This document shows positions 21,521 through 30,083 of a DNA stretch of 64,000 nt, piece after piece (position 1 is the stretch's first letter; each line of letters begins with the position of its first letter). The notes under the pieces were generated by a model. It was not told where the DNA came from. It searched no databases and saw only the letters and a program-made list of their open reading frames with translations. The DNA comes from Polaromonas sp. AET17H-212 (GTDB taxonomy: Bacteria; Pseudomonadota; Gammaproteobacteria; Burkholderiales; Burkholderiaceae_C): the NCBI RefSeq assembly GCF_002379085.1, contig NZ_NBZW01000001.1, positions 248,001 to 312,000 on the forward strand, written 5' to 3'. The position numbers were made by a program, and so were the translations under genes.

Positions 21521-22148
21521 TGAAAACCAGTCGATTCAGGCCGACGTGCCTTGCGTCTGCCGGCAGAATAAGGGTGGGCAGGTTCTTCTGCAGCGCGTCC
21601 CACGTTGCGGGTGTAGCCTCAAAATCGACAATGGCCTCGCCCTGCCAGACGTACAGCCTTGGCTGCGCGCCCAGTTTCTCCAGAGCGGCAGCAAGTTGAA
21701 GTGCAGAGGCCACTGGCTTGTCGACGCGAACCGGCACCTGCGACACCGCACCCCGATAACGCGGCGGCTCTTCGTAAGCGAAGGCATAGGCCACATGCGG
21801 CAACTCCGGCTCCGGCAAGTGGAGCCTGACACCCGCGACGGCCAGCAGCAGGGCCGCGGCCACGGCCGGCAACCAGCGCAGGCGGCGCCATACAGGCCGG
21901 CCGAGCAACCCCTCCCGCTTCAACCGGAAACGCAGGCGTTGCAGTGCATGATCTTCGCTGGCCTGCAGGCCGTGCGTGCGGTCCAGCACTTCGCGTTCAT
22001 GCGCAGAGCGGTGCGCCAGCACCTCGCGCAGCACCCGCACCTCAGCGGGCCCCTCGGGCGCTCCCTGGGCCGAGGGGTTGATGCCCCAGCGACCTGCAAG
22101 CTGCTCGACCCACTGGTCGATATCATCGTTTTCCCCGGGTAAAGCCAT
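21510..22148 (-). CDS. Probable membrane anti-sigma factor
   Basis: 212 residues with one transmembrane segment (about 93-108, WLPAVAAALLLAVAGVRL). This leaves a ~90-residue cytoplasmic N-terminal domain and a ~100-residue periplasmic C-terminal domain. Its ATG follows the sigma-factor stop with no gap (TAAATG), the usual arrangement for cognate anti-sigma factors. The classical zinc anti-sigma motif (H-x3-C-x2-C) is absent from the N-terminal part, which is instead a charged helical region. The assignment therefore rests on topology and position. It would tie an envelope signal to the adjacent ECF factor. Confidence 0.7.
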   Translation of the reverse strand: MALPGENDDIDQWVEQLAGRWGINPSAQGAPEGPAEVRVLREVLAHRSAHEREVLDRTHGLQASEDHALQRLRFRLKREGLLGRPVWRRLRWLPAVAAALLLAVAGVRLHLPEPELPHVAYAFAYEEPPRYRGAVSQVPVRVDKPVASALQLAAALEKLGAQPRLYVWQGEAIVDFEATPATWDALQKNLPTLILPADARHVGLNRLVFSAR

Positions 22149-22754
22149 TTACATCTCGCGCAGGAAGTCTCGGCATGGCGCCAGGTGCTCGCGCAGCTTC
22201 TTGCGGCACTGCGACAGGAACTCGCGCGTGGCGCCCTCGGTACGGTTCAAGAAGGTGGCAATGTCGCGTACCGACCATTTGTGCAGGACCGCATGCTGCA
22301 GCGCCTGGGCCCGCTGGGGATGCGCCTGGGCAAACTCGGAGAATCCTCGATCAAAGCATTCCTGGAGGGCTTCAGCGCCAGCCGCATCCTGCTCCCCCGT
22401 TCCGCATTGCGTGGCAACCGTGCCCTCAATAACCTGCCATTGAGCGTCATCCATGGTGTCCTCCAGGCTGATCCTTCGCGTCTGGTCTATGTGCAGATTG
22501 GCTGCAATCTGGAACAGCCAGGACGACACACGCGCCTGATGCCGGAATCCACTCGCGCCGCGTACCATGCGGATGAAAACCTCCTGCACCAGCTCTTCTG
22601 CGACGTCAGCCCCAACGCCCCGGCGGATCAGAAAACCCATCAGCGGCCGCCGGTATTGCCGAAACAACGACTCCACGGCCTTGTCGGCCTGCGGCCCGCC
22701 ATCGGCCACCAGGTCAAGCCAGAGCCTGTCCTGCCCGCTGGTGTCGGCGGTCAT
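22149..22754 (-). CDS. ECF (group 4) RNA polymerase sigma factor
   Basis: 201 residues with the two conserved ECF regions. Region 2 runs about 28-98 (SLFRQYRRPLMGFLIRR, AEELVQEVFIRMV, SSWLFQIAANLHIDQTRR). Region 4 runs about 145-195 and includes a helix-turn-helix around VRDIATFLNRTEGATREFL. ATG 22754 is preferred because GGGGA lies eight bases upstream; a TTG at 22760 is possible. It probably directs transcription from the repeated TCCTGACA-N12-TGCGTCC elements of this cluster, including one before the upstream PPC gene. That would make the cluster self-amplifying; this is inference. Confidence 0.9.
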   Translation of the reverse strand: MTADTSGQDRLWLDLVADGGPQADKAVESLFRQYRRPLMGFLIRRGVGADVAEELVQEVFIRMVRGASGFRHQARVSSWLFQIAANLHIDQTRRISLEDTMDDAQWQVIEGTVATQCGTGEQDAAGAEALQECFDRGFSEFAQAHPQRAQALQHAVLHKWSVRDIATFLNRTEGATREFLSQCRKKLREHLAPCRDFLREM

Positions 22755-22811
22755 GACCAATGTCCCCGTGCGGAAATAAACAGGCGATGCCCAGATTGAC
22801 GAAACATCACG

Positions 22812-25004
22812 CTAGCGGACCACTTGCCAGGAGAAAACCTGCATGCCGGTGCGGGCAGACACGGCGGCGGGACGTCCGCCCCGGGTGGCGTACTCAGCAA
22901 AACCCGCATCGCGGAACAGGGCGTTGCCGTCAGCCTCGTTTCCGCCACGCGTCACGGTTTCGCTCGGCAAGGAAGGCTGAGCGAGGTAGGAAAAATCAGC
23001 CCGCTCGCTTTGCTTTTCAGCCTCGACAGCAATCACGGCCAAGCGTTCCAGACCCAGTGTGTCATCATGGATTTCAAGTTCAAAACTGTCGGATGCCGCT
23101 GATTCCAGCCGGTTACTTGCTCCCAGGCCCCGCGGAAACATGGCAGTTATCCCGTAGCGGCTGTCCAGGTACAAGGCCGTCACGTCCACGGAAACACGGC
23201 CCGTGTTCTCCAGTGTGACAAGGAGTTTGTCACCGTCTTCCAGACGCGGAACCTGACCGGCGACATAAGCCGTCCGACGGCCCCCCTTGCTGGTGATCGC
23301 AACCGAAGTCTTGACCTGACCATTGGTGGGCGAGCTAGCCAGTGCCGATGCGATGCGCATCAGGTTGGCGGCACGTGAGGCAGCATGGAGCGCGCGGCCT
23401 ATGGTTTGGGCGGCGTTGCCCGGCGAGGCTAAGGAGCCAAGCGTGATGCTCACCAGGCTGCGTTCCATCTGATCGTCGCAAGCCGCCTTCAGCGCCATGG
23501 GCCGCAATGTGCAGGCCTGCTGGCCGCCGAGCGTGGGTGGCATCAGCCAGAGCCGATCGCCGATCGCCGTGAGTCGCACATCGGCAGCCTGGCCCGGCGC
23601 CACCCATTGCACCTGCGCACCTGCAACGCCCTCACCCGGCTTGGCATTCCTCAGCCGCGTCAGGGGCGCGTCAAAGGCGCAAGGCCTGGTGCATTGCTGC
23701 AGGTCCACACCCACAGACAGGGAAAATTTCATGGCCTGCTGCACCAGCCGCCCCACGGTGCCGACCTTCAGCTCGGTGTCGGTTTTTTTCGGTATGCCGG
23801 CGTAGTCGACTGGTTCGATGCGTGCGGTGGCGAGCTCGGCTCTGGACACCTGCACGTAGCCGATCGCTTCGGATAATCCGGAGATTGGCGTTGGCAGGAT
23901 GGCGAGCACGGCGCCCTCCTCCAGATCCGCCAATGCGCCTGCCCCGACCGTCAGCTCTTTCGCATCCGTCAGTTTCCACTGGCGTACCGTCGCTGCATCC
24001 TGTCCCATCACGGCACTGTCGAGGGCCGTGCCTGAGAACAGCGGTGTGACGCGTGTTTCGTTCATGCCGCCGTAACGCGTCAGGACATACTGCGACAACT
24101 GCCGGTAGCTCATGCCGGCGCCCCCTTCGAGCGCTTGCATCATCACGAAACTGAAGAGTCCATGCGAGGTCCGCTTCGGATGGCCTGCAGGCAGCCGCAT
24201 TTCGGGGGTGGGCTCGGAGGTTTGTGCCGCATAAAAAAATGCTGATCCGCCACGGTTGGCCGCGACGCTGCCGGCGCCACTGCTGGGCGCAACGGCGGTG
24301 GCGGCGGTGGCGACGGTTCCCGCCGGTGCGCGAGGTGTGGCGCGGTCCATGGCGGTGGCCGGCACGCCCAGGTCCTGGGGCGACACCTGGCGCATTCGTA
24401 CTTCCTCGCTACCTCCCGCAGAGCGCACCAACGTAGCCGAATGGCAGGAGTCGAAGATGCCCCACACAAAGGCACCGGTAGCCGTCATGCGGTCCACCGC
24501 AGCACGGATTTCATGGTCGAATATGGCATTCTGGACGGCACCACCCTTGCCCCCGGGCAGGTTCTGCCAGGCGCCGACGTCGCGTGGCAGGAAGATCTCA
24601 AAAAGGCCATCTGGCTCATCCCTGGCGAACGGACTGCCAGGACTGACCGGCTGCTGGCTTCCGTGCCCAGCCATGTGCAGGACGATGTAATCGTTGGGTT
24701 TTGCCGTGCTCGCGAGCCGGTCCAACTGGCCGAGGATGTTGGCCCGGGTGGGCAACTCTGCGCCTGGCACGCCATCTGCCAGTACCGCGATGTTCTGGGC
24801 GGGCACGCCGCGCTGCAACAGCACACCGCGCATGCGGGTCACGTCATTGCGCGGCCCCTCCAACTGCAGTTTGGCGTCCAGCCCAGGGTATCCCGAAACG
24901 CCAACCAGCAGGGCACGGTAGTTCAGATTGGCTGCGAGCGAGCAAGCGCTCATCAACAGGCAGCCTCCGGCAACCAACCATGGTTTCACGCGACGGTACT
25001 TCAT
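22812..25004 (-). CDS. Caspase-family (peptidase C14) protein, probable lipoprotein
   Basis: 730 residues. The signal ends LLMSAC, with Cys21 as a possible lipidation site. A caspase p20-like domain fills about 28-195, with LLVGVSGYP, the GPRNDVTRM helix, catalytic His114 in HMAGHGSQ and Cys187 in FDSCHSA. The dyad is intact, and Asp/Glu-rich loop DEPDGLFEIFLP fits the family. About 530 residues follow. The part around 590-690 (ALYLDSRYGITAMFPRGLG) looks like the DUF4384 beta domain often appended to bacterial caspase-like proteins. GAGGGG lies before the ATG. It is encoded in one operon with the ECF factor and PPC protein. Export makes a periplasmic, non-cytosolic target likely. Confidence 0.9.
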   Translation of the reverse strand: MKYRRVKPWLVAGGCLLMSACSLAANLNYRALLVGVSGYPGLDAKLQLEGPRNDVTRMRGVLLQRGVPAQNIAVLADGVPGAELPTRANILGQLDRLASTAKPNDYIVLHMAGHGSQQPVSPGSPFARDEPDGLFEIFLPRDVGAWQNLPGGKGGAVQNAIFDHEIRAAVDRMTATGAFVWGIFDSCHSATLVRSAGGSEEVRMRQVSPQDLGVPATAMDRATPRAPAGTVATAATAVAPSSGAGSVAANRGGSAFFYAAQTSEPTPEMRLPAGHPKRTSHGLFSFVMMQALEGGAGMSYRQLSQYVLTRYGGMNETRVTPLFSGTALDSAVMGQDAATVRQWKLTDAKELTVGAGALADLEEGAVLAILPTPISGLSEAIGYVQVSRAELATARIEPVDYAGIPKKTDTELKVGTVGRLVQQAMKFSLSVGVDLQQCTRPCAFDAPLTRLRNAKPGEGVAGAQVQWVAPGQAADVRLTAIGDRLWLMPPTLGGQQACTLRPMALKAACDDQMERSLVSITLGSLASPGNAAQTIGRALHAASRAANLMRIASALASSPTNGQVKTSVAITSKGGRRTAYVAGQVPRLEDGDKLLVTLENTGRVSVDVTALYLDSRYGITAMFPRGLGASNRLESAASDSFELEIHDDTLGLERLAVIAVEAEKQSERADFSYLAQPSLPSETVTRGGNEADGNALFRDAGFAEYATRGGRPAAVSARTGMQVFSWQVVR

Positions 25005-25097
25005 GCAACACCCCTCACCCACAGTCAAAGCGGACGAATCCATCCCACGCGCGAAGCGCGCAGACCAACGGGTCCGCGCGTCCCCCGATCATTTCTC

Positions 25098-25799
25098 TCA
25101 GTTATGAACGATACGGTACACATTCGCCTCGCCGAGGTTGCGTACGCGGATAGTGAACGGGCCGGAGTAGCGCGGCGTCCAGCTGCAGATCATGGTGTCC
25201 GTTGCATCCGTGTCCTGGCAGATCCGGTTGCCATTTTCGTCATAGACATACAGGTCGAGGTCCGAGTCACCGTCACCCGAGACCACCACGCGTGCAGGTT
25301 CACCGCCACGGAAAGTGACGCGATAGCTGTCAACCGCGCGCGTATTGACCACCGTTCGCTTGGCGCCTGGGCCGTTTTCTGCGCCTCGGGTACCCGATTT
25401 CCCGATATCGTCCGCCAGTGCCACCAGATCTGCACGACCTGCAGCAAGCTCCCTACCGCGTGCCAGGACAGCATCTGCCGCCAGCTCATCAGGTTTGCTT
25501 TTTGCCTCACCAGACTTGCCACCCACACGCACGGCCTTCGACTCTGACGCGCCTGCCTGCTTCTTGATCTTGGCCGCTGTAATCAAGGCCAGCGGGTCCT
25601 TGTTCGCATAACCGTAACGCGCAAGCAAATCTGCAACCCTGATGGATTCGACGGCGGCGGCACTTTCCGACTTTTCGGAAGACACGGCCTTGCCACGATT
25701 GGCAGCTTTCTTTTCCTGCGCGTGCGCAAGGCTGACGGCGGAAGCGCCCATAAGCCCGGCGATCACAAACACGTGCAGACGATTTAATGGAAATGTCAT
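25098..25799 (-). CDS. Exported PPC-domain protein
   Basis: 233 residues with a Sec signal (cleavage after AHA, residue 27) and AAGGAG seven bases before the ATG. A charged Ala/Lys/Ser-rich middle (to about residue 145) leads to a C-terminal bacterial pre-peptidase C-terminal (PPC) beta-sandwich with VVVSGDGDSDLDLYVYDENG, then CSWTPRYSGPFTIRVRN. PPC domains usually accompany secreted proteases; here it stands alone beside the caspase gene. This is the first gene of the minus-strand operon. A GC hairpin (25048-25060, CGCGC-GAA-GCGCG) lies in the 93-base gap before the caspase gene and may attenuate or process the transcript. Confidence 0.8.
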   Translation of the reverse strand: MTFPLNRLHVFVIAGLMGASAVSLAHAQEKKAANRGKAVSSEKSESAAAVESIRVADLLARYGYANKDPLALITAAKIKKQAGASESKAVRVGGKSGEAKSKPDELAADAVLARGRELAAGRADLVALADDIGKSGTRGAENGPGAKRTVVNTRAVDSYRVTFRGGEPARVVVSGDGDSDLDLYVYDENGNRICQDTDATDTMICSWTPRYSGPFTIRVRNLGEANVYRIVHN

Positions 25800-25856
25800 G
25801 AAAACTCCTTGGGTTGGAAAATGGGTGTCGCCTGTTCTGACCTGTCGACGTCCATA

Positions 25857-25883
25857 GGACGCAGGGCCTGTCATATGTCAGGA
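25857..25883 (-). promoter_or_regulatory. Candidate cluster promoter (ECF-type) with palindrome, minus-strand unit
   Basis: On the minus strand, TCCTGACA (25883-25876), 12 bases, TGCGTCC (25863-25857), ending 57 bases before the PPC start codon. It is identical in both words and spacing to the element at 8982-9008. It overlaps a near-perfect 16-bp palindrome (25867-25882, plus strand CCTGTCATATGTCAGG) that could bind a dimeric regulator. Confidence 0.55.
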
Positions 25884-26436
25884 CACGACGACCGTGGCGT
25901 AGCAGGAAATGGCGTTTGTAGTCCGTCGGCGTGGTGCGAAGCCGGGGCAAAATGGCAGGAACGACTGGATGGCGCGCTTATTCATTCGAGTGATCGGGGG
26001 CAATCCAATTCGATCTGTCCATGTTCTACGTCCTCTTCAGTTTGCTTTGGCGTGAAGGATTTGCCCGATATCTTGAGCAGCCACGTCACAACGCAGCTCC
26101 AGCCGTCCAGTCCCGGAATCTGCAAGGCGAACCGCGCACCGTCGTACCTGCAACGCATGGTATTGAATTAAGAGTCGCTCTCCTATCACTCGTTTATGGG
26201 ATGGTCGCCTTGACCTAAAGAGACTATCGCTGTGGGGCCGCACCACTGCGGCAACCAGCGGTGGCCCGTCAGTCAGCGAGTCGCGTCGCTTTTGCAACCT
26301 CGATTGCCTTACACGCATGCAAGGCTGGCAGGCTACCGCCTGCCGGGGATGCATTTGAAGGGGCAGCTGTGGTCACAGGAAGGTCACGCCAGACACGGGC
26401 GTTGAACTGCGCGCCAGACAGCGCGGAGCCGGAAAG
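25884..26436. other. Intergenic region upstream of the caspase operon
   Basis: Without a clear gene. On the minus strand a 58-residue frame (26158 to 25982, starting MRCRYDGARF) is open, but I see no good ribosome site or family, so it is not called. The rest carries no recognisable repeat or RNA. The region presumably contains the 5' leader and regulatory DNA of the caspase operon. Confidence 0.5.
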
Positions 26437-26467
26437 AAAAAAGGGTCTGACCATGATGGTCAGACCC
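26437..26467 (-). terminator. Intrinsic terminator of tRNA-Lys
   Basis: Perfect 10-bp stem (GGGTCTGACC 26443-26452, GGTCAGACCC 26458-26467) with loop ATGAT. On the minus strand it is followed by TTTTTTCTTT, nine bases downstream of the tRNA 3' end. It is the clearest Rho-independent terminator in the window. Confidence 0.9.
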
Positions 26468-26476
26468 TTTGAATAC

Positions 26477-26552
26477 TGGTGGGGCCTGCGGGGGTCGAAC
26501 CCACGACAAACGGATTAAAAGTCCGCTGCTCTACCAACTGAGCTAAGGCCCC
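26477..26552 (-). tRNA. tRNA-Lys (anticodon TTT)
   Basis: 76 nt including an encoded CCA. The acceptor stem GGGGCCT/AGGCCCC is perfect. The D arm has AGCTCAGTTGGTAGAGC, the anticodon stem-loop is GCGGA-CTTTTAA-TCCGT with TTT, and the T arm contains GGTTCGACCCC. All invariant positions are normal. It lies between tcdA and the caspase operon on the minus strand. Confidence 0.97.
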
Positions 26553-26631
26553 AAGGATTTCTCCCTGGTCTGTACTGCACGTGATGCAGAACAGCCTCAA
26601 ATTATAGCGTCATTTTTTGGCTCTTTAAAAA

Positions 26632-27456
26632 CTACTCAGCAATTTTGTTGAGCACCCAGCCCGCAGCGCACAAACCGAAGGCCGATGTCACGCTGACCAC
26701 CGATCCGTACCCATGGCAATTGAGGCTGCCATCGCTCGCCGCATCGTCCTCGATAGCACAGGCGTCCAGCACAGCGTCAGCCCCCGTGGGCAGGGCTGCG
26801 GGCTGCGTCACCGCCTCGCGGCTGAACACGCAGGCCACACCGATCTTTCCCTTGCGCGCTGCGCCCTGCTCCTTGCGCAGGCGGTAACGCAGCTGCGCGA
26901 GCAGCGGGTCGTGCGTGACCAGCGACAGGTCCTCGATGTCGACCTTGTGCGCGTGGCGCTTGCCGCCGGCTGCGCCGACGCTGATGAAGTTGACCTTGTG
27001 GCGCATCGCCCAGGCAGCCATGGCGGTTTTGGCGCGGACCTGATCGCAGGCATCGATGACCGACACATGGCTGTGACCGTGTGCCTCCAGCCCGGCAATC
27101 GCCGGCCAGTTGGCGGCATCGACAAACTCTTCGATGCAATGCACCGCACATCCGGGATGGATGTGCGCAATGCGTTCGCGCATCGCCTGGACCTTGGCCT
27201 GCCCCAGTGTGATGTCGAGCGCGTGGATCTGGCGGTTGATGTTGGACTCGGCGATGTGGTCCAGGTCAATCAGCGTCAAGCTCGCCACGCCGCTGCGCGC
27301 CAGGGCTTCGGCGGCCCAGGAGCCCACGCCACCGAGGCCCACCACCACCACATGCGCCGCACGGATTTTTTTTGCGCCTGCCACACCATACAGACGCGCC
27401 AGCCCGCCGAAGCGCCGCTCCAGATCGGCAGGGAGTTCGGAAGGAATTTCAGCCAC
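26632..27456 (-). CDS. tcdA: tRNA threonylcarbamoyladenosine dehydratase
   Basis: E1/ThiF-type ATP-dependent enzyme that cyclises t6A37 of ANN-decoding tRNAs to ct6A. Features in order: FGGLARLYG, the nucleotide-binding GLGGVGSWAAEALARSG, IDLDHIAESNINRQ, and the long C-terminal domain with the CHGYGSVVSVTSAFG end. The GTG at 27456 gives 274 residues; a TTG at 27483 is an alternative. It is next to tRNA-Lys, itself a likely substrate, though the neighbourhood may be chance. Confidence 0.9.
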   Translation of the reverse strand: MAEIPSELPADLERRFGGLARLYGVAGAKKIRAAHVVVVGLGGVGSWAAEALARSGVASLTLIDLDHIAESNINRQIHALDITLGQAKVQAMRERIAHIHPGCAVHCIEEFVDAANWPAIAGLEAHGHSHVSVIDACDQVRAKTAMAAWAMRHKVNFISVGAAGGKRHAHKVDIEDLSLVTHDPLLAQLRYRLRKEQGAARKGKIGVACVFSREAVTQPAALPTGADAVLDACAIEDDAASDGSLNCHGYGSVVSVTSAFGLCAAGWVLNKIAE

Positions 27457-27493
27457 TAGTAATTTCCCGCCGGGCCGCCCCAAGGGAAATCAA

Positions 27494-27541
27494 CCCCCTC
27501 GGGGGACAGTGCAGTACGCGCAGCGACAAACGTGGGGGCCA
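27494..27541. repeat. Dispersed 48-nt gene-end repeat, copy 2
   Basis: CCCCCTCGGGGG to GTGGGGGCCA. It abuts the stop codon (27542) of the YeeE/YedE-family gene on the minus strand, in the same gene-relative orientation as copies 1 and 3. Confidence 0.75.
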
Positions 27542-28657
27542 TTAAACGCTGTGCTCCAGCCGCCAGATCTGGTATTTCAGGCCCGCCACGGCGCCGGCGA
27601 TGATGGCCGTGACAGCGACGAAACTGGTGGCGCTCAGCGTCGAGATGCCGGACAAGCCCTGCCCGATGGTGCAACCCATGGCGGTCACCCCGCCCACCCC
27701 CATCAGCACGGCCCCGACCAGGTGATTGGCGGTGTCTTCGGTATTGCGAAAGCCTTCCCAGCGGAAGCTGCGTGACAGCAGGGAATACAGCGCCGAGCCA
27801 GCGACCACGCCAAACACAGACACAACGCCCAGCGTCAGCAGTTTGGTCTTGTCACTGAAAAATATCAGCCAATCGATGGTGTAGGCCATCGGAGCCACAA
27901 AACTCAGCGCCTCCATGCGGCCGGAATTGGTCGCCAAAAAAGTCTCCTCCAGCGTTTCCGGATGCTCCGCGACATAGGCCATGTGCCCGCTGAGCCACCA
28001 CATGGCGGCAATCAGCAGGCCAATGCCAAGCCCGCCGAGCAGGTTGTCAAAACGGCGAAATCCCGAACCGGCCAACGCCCAGACAATCAGCCCGCCACCC
28101 AGCACGAGCGCCAGAACCAGCCCGGCGAGAGCGGGTGAGACACCCGCCATACCCGCAGCCCATGTGGGCAAGGCGGCATTGCCGGAGAAATCGATAGCGA
28201 CGCGGTCCACCGTGCCCACGCGCAGCACCGCGGTAATGCCCTTGAGAGTGGCAAATGCGGCCACCGCCATGACCACAAATACCACCAGTGATTTGAGGTT
28301 GCCGCCGCCAATGCGTACCAGTGTCTTGCTGCCGCAGCCCGACGCCAGCACCATGCCAAAGCCGAACAGCAGGCCGCCGACCAGCGCGGAAAGCCAGACG
28401 AAACGGTTGGAGGCATACACGGCTTTGGCCGGGTCGATCAGTCCGGCTGCGGCAAGGCCGTAAAAGCCGATCATGGCCACGCCGATGGCCATGCCCCACA
28501 CGCGCATGCGTGTCCAGTCCCCCATGTTGACGATGTCGCTGACGGCGCCCATGGTGCAGAAGTGGGTGCGCTGGACAACCGCGCCAAACAGCGCCGCCAG
28601 AATGAAGGCCGCCCAGAGAATCTGGGCGGTGAGTGTGTTGAGCTGGGAAATATCCAT
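27542..28657 (-). CDS. YeeE/YedE-family (TsuA-type) thiosulfate transporter
   Basis: 371-residue polytopic inner-membrane protein with about ten hydrophobic segments. The conserved Cys motifs of the family are all present: HFCTMGAVSD near residue 33, ASGCGSKTL near 105, and MGCTIGQGLSG near 330. In TsuA these cysteines line the thiosulfate path. It is a full-length two-repeat form rather than the split pair. No partner TusA-like gene is seen next to it. Substrate is inferred from the family only. Confidence 0.85.
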   Translation of the reverse strand: MDISQLNTLTAQILWAAFILAALFGAVVQRTHFCTMGAVSDIVNMGDWTRMRVWGMAIGVAMIGFYGLAAAGLIDPAKAVYASNRFVWLSALVGGLLFGFGMVLASGCGSKTLVRIGGGNLKSLVVFVVMAVAAFATLKGITAVLRVGTVDRVAIDFSGNAALPTWAAGMAGVSPALAGLVLALVLGGGLIVWALAGSGFRRFDNLLGGLGIGLLIAAMWWLSGHMAYVAEHPETLEETFLATNSGRMEALSFVAPMAYTIDWLIFFSDKTKLLTLGVVSVFGVVAGSALYSLLSRSFRWEGFRNTEDTANHLVGAVLMGVGGVTAMGCTIGQGLSGISTLSATSFVAVTAIIAGAVAGLKYQIWRLEHSV

Positions 28658-28712
28658 CCCCCGATTTTAGGGGCTGGGCACGAAGTGCGCTGTCCTGCCG
28701 CCTGCGAAGTCT

Positions 28713-29480
28713 CTACTTGAGCTTGGCCAGGCGTTCCTTGGCGACCGAAGCGGCTTCCGACTGCGGGTAGGCCTTGATCAGGTCTGCCAGCGTCTTTTGG
28801 GCCCCCTTGACGTCCTTGAGCTCGACCTGGCAGTTGGCCACGGCCAGCACGGCTTCCGGGGCACGCACATGCTCGGGGTCGGCGGCGACCAGCGCGCGGA
28901 AATTGACCAGGGCATCGCGGTAATTGCGCAGTGCGTACTGGGCATTGCCAAGCCAGAACAGCGCGGGCGCCTTGTAGCCGCTTTGCGGATAACGCTTGAG
29001 AAAATTGGTGAAGGCGGCCTGGGCCGGCGCAAACTCGCCCTTGCGCAGCACCGCCAGCGCGGCGTCGAACTCCTGCTTTTCTGCGGGGTCGGCCACGAAC
29101 TCTCGGCCGTCAACGCTGACCTTGGACGGTTCAAACCGGCTGAGCCGGTCGTTCACACCCTGCGACAAGTCCTTTTGCATTCGCTGGACTTCGGCAAGTT
29201 CACGGCCAAACTGCTCGTCCTGCCCGCGCATTCTGGCCAGTTCACTGCGCAACTGGTCGATCTGGCCGGACAACTCGAGCAGGCTGCGACGCAGCTGGGC
29301 GGTTTCATCACCAGACTTGCGCAGCTCGGACGCTGATGCATCGAGCCGCTGGCGCAATTCAAGAATCGCCTTGCGCGCGTCATCATCCTCGAACAGCGCA
29401 GCATGGGCGTTAAACGCCATGGCGCAGGCCAGTGCGCACGCCACGGCCCCCAGCGAAGTCCGGAAGTTCTTCAAGGTCAT
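28713..29480 (-). CDS. cpoB: Cell division coordinator CpoB (YbgF)
   Basis: 255 residues: Sec signal (cleavage after AHA), an N-terminal coiled coil for trimerisation (about 38-105), then a C-terminal TPR domain (about 130-250, FTNFLKRYPQSGYKAPALFW and related units). It is the third gene of the tolB-pal-cpoB run, ten bases after pal. CpoB links peptidoglycan synthesis to Tol-Pal constriction. tolQRA are not in the window. Confidence 0.93.
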   Translation of the reverse strand: MTLKNFRTSLGAVACALACAMAFNAHAALFEDDDARKAILELRQRLDASASELRKSGDETAQLRRSLLELSGQIDQLRSELARMRGQDEQFGRELAEVQRMQKDLSQGVNDRLSRFEPSKVSVDGREFVADPAEKQEFDAALAVLRKGEFAPAQAAFTNFLKRYPQSGYKAPALFWLGNAQYALRNYRDALVNFRALVAADPEHVRAPEAVLAVANCQVELKDVKGAQKTLADLIKAYPQSEAASVAKERLAKLK

Positions 29481-29489
29481 GGCTTCGGC

Positions 29490-30032
29490 TTAACGGTAGT
29501 TGAATTCAGCGCGGCGATTTTTAGAGTAAGACTCTTCGTCCGTGCCCGCAGCGGCAGGTTTTTCCTCGCCGAAACTCACGGCCTCAATCTGCGCATCGGT
29601 GGCACCCAGCAGGCCCAGCGCGCGGCGCACGGCCTCGGCACGTTTCTGACCCAGCGCAAGGTTGTACTCGCGGCCGCCGCGCTCGTCGGTGTTGCCTTCA
29701 ATCACCAGTTTTCGTGCCTTGTTGGCGCTGAGGAAACGCGCATGGGCTTCCACCGTCGCCTGAAATTCCGGCTTGATGACAAAGCTGTCGTAGTCGAAGT
29801 AGATCACGCGGGCTGCACCGGGCGGGCCGGCGAGCGAAGGATCGGTGGCGCCGATCTGAACCGGCGCAACAACGCGGCCGCTGACGCCCGCCGCATCGCC
29901 GGTTCCCGGTGCCGTGGTGACAGGAGTCCGGCTTTCGACAGGCACTTCATTGAGTTTGACGCCTGAGCTGCAGCCGACCAGTGCGGCGGTCAGGGTGATG
30001 ATGGAGGCGAGTGAGATCAGGATGCGCTTCAT
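29490..30032 (-). CDS. pal: Peptidoglycan-associated lipoprotein
   Basis: 180 residues: lipobox LVGC (Cys21), a variable linker, then an OmpA-like domain with YFDYDSFVIKPEFQ and the DAP-binding GNTDERGGREYNLALGQKRA. The ATG at 30032 is chosen because it places the lipobox after a normal signal. It anchors the outer membrane to the cell wall and binds TolB, encoded 51 bases upstream. Confidence 0.96.
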   Translation of the reverse strand: MKRILISLASIITLTAALVGCSSGVKLNEVPVESRTPVTTAPGTGDAAGVSGRVVAPVQIGATDPSLAGPPGAARVIYFDYDSFVIKPEFQATVEAHARFLSANKARKLVIEGNTDERGGREYNLALGQKRAEAVRRALGLLGATDAQIEAVSFGEEKPAAAGTDEESYSKNRRAEFNYR

Positions 30033-30083
30033 GTGTGGATACTTTCCGTAAAAAAACAAAGGGGTTGGTGGAAGACGGGCGAG

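Noticed and set aside
25048..25060. GC hairpin between PPC and caspase genes as terminator
   Set aside because: Only a 5-bp stem and no U-tract; more likely a processing or attenuation site, so recorded in the gene entry only.
25982..26158. 58-codon minus-strand frame before the caspase operon
   Set aside because: No ribosome site and no similarity seen; could be chance, so left inside the intergenic entry.
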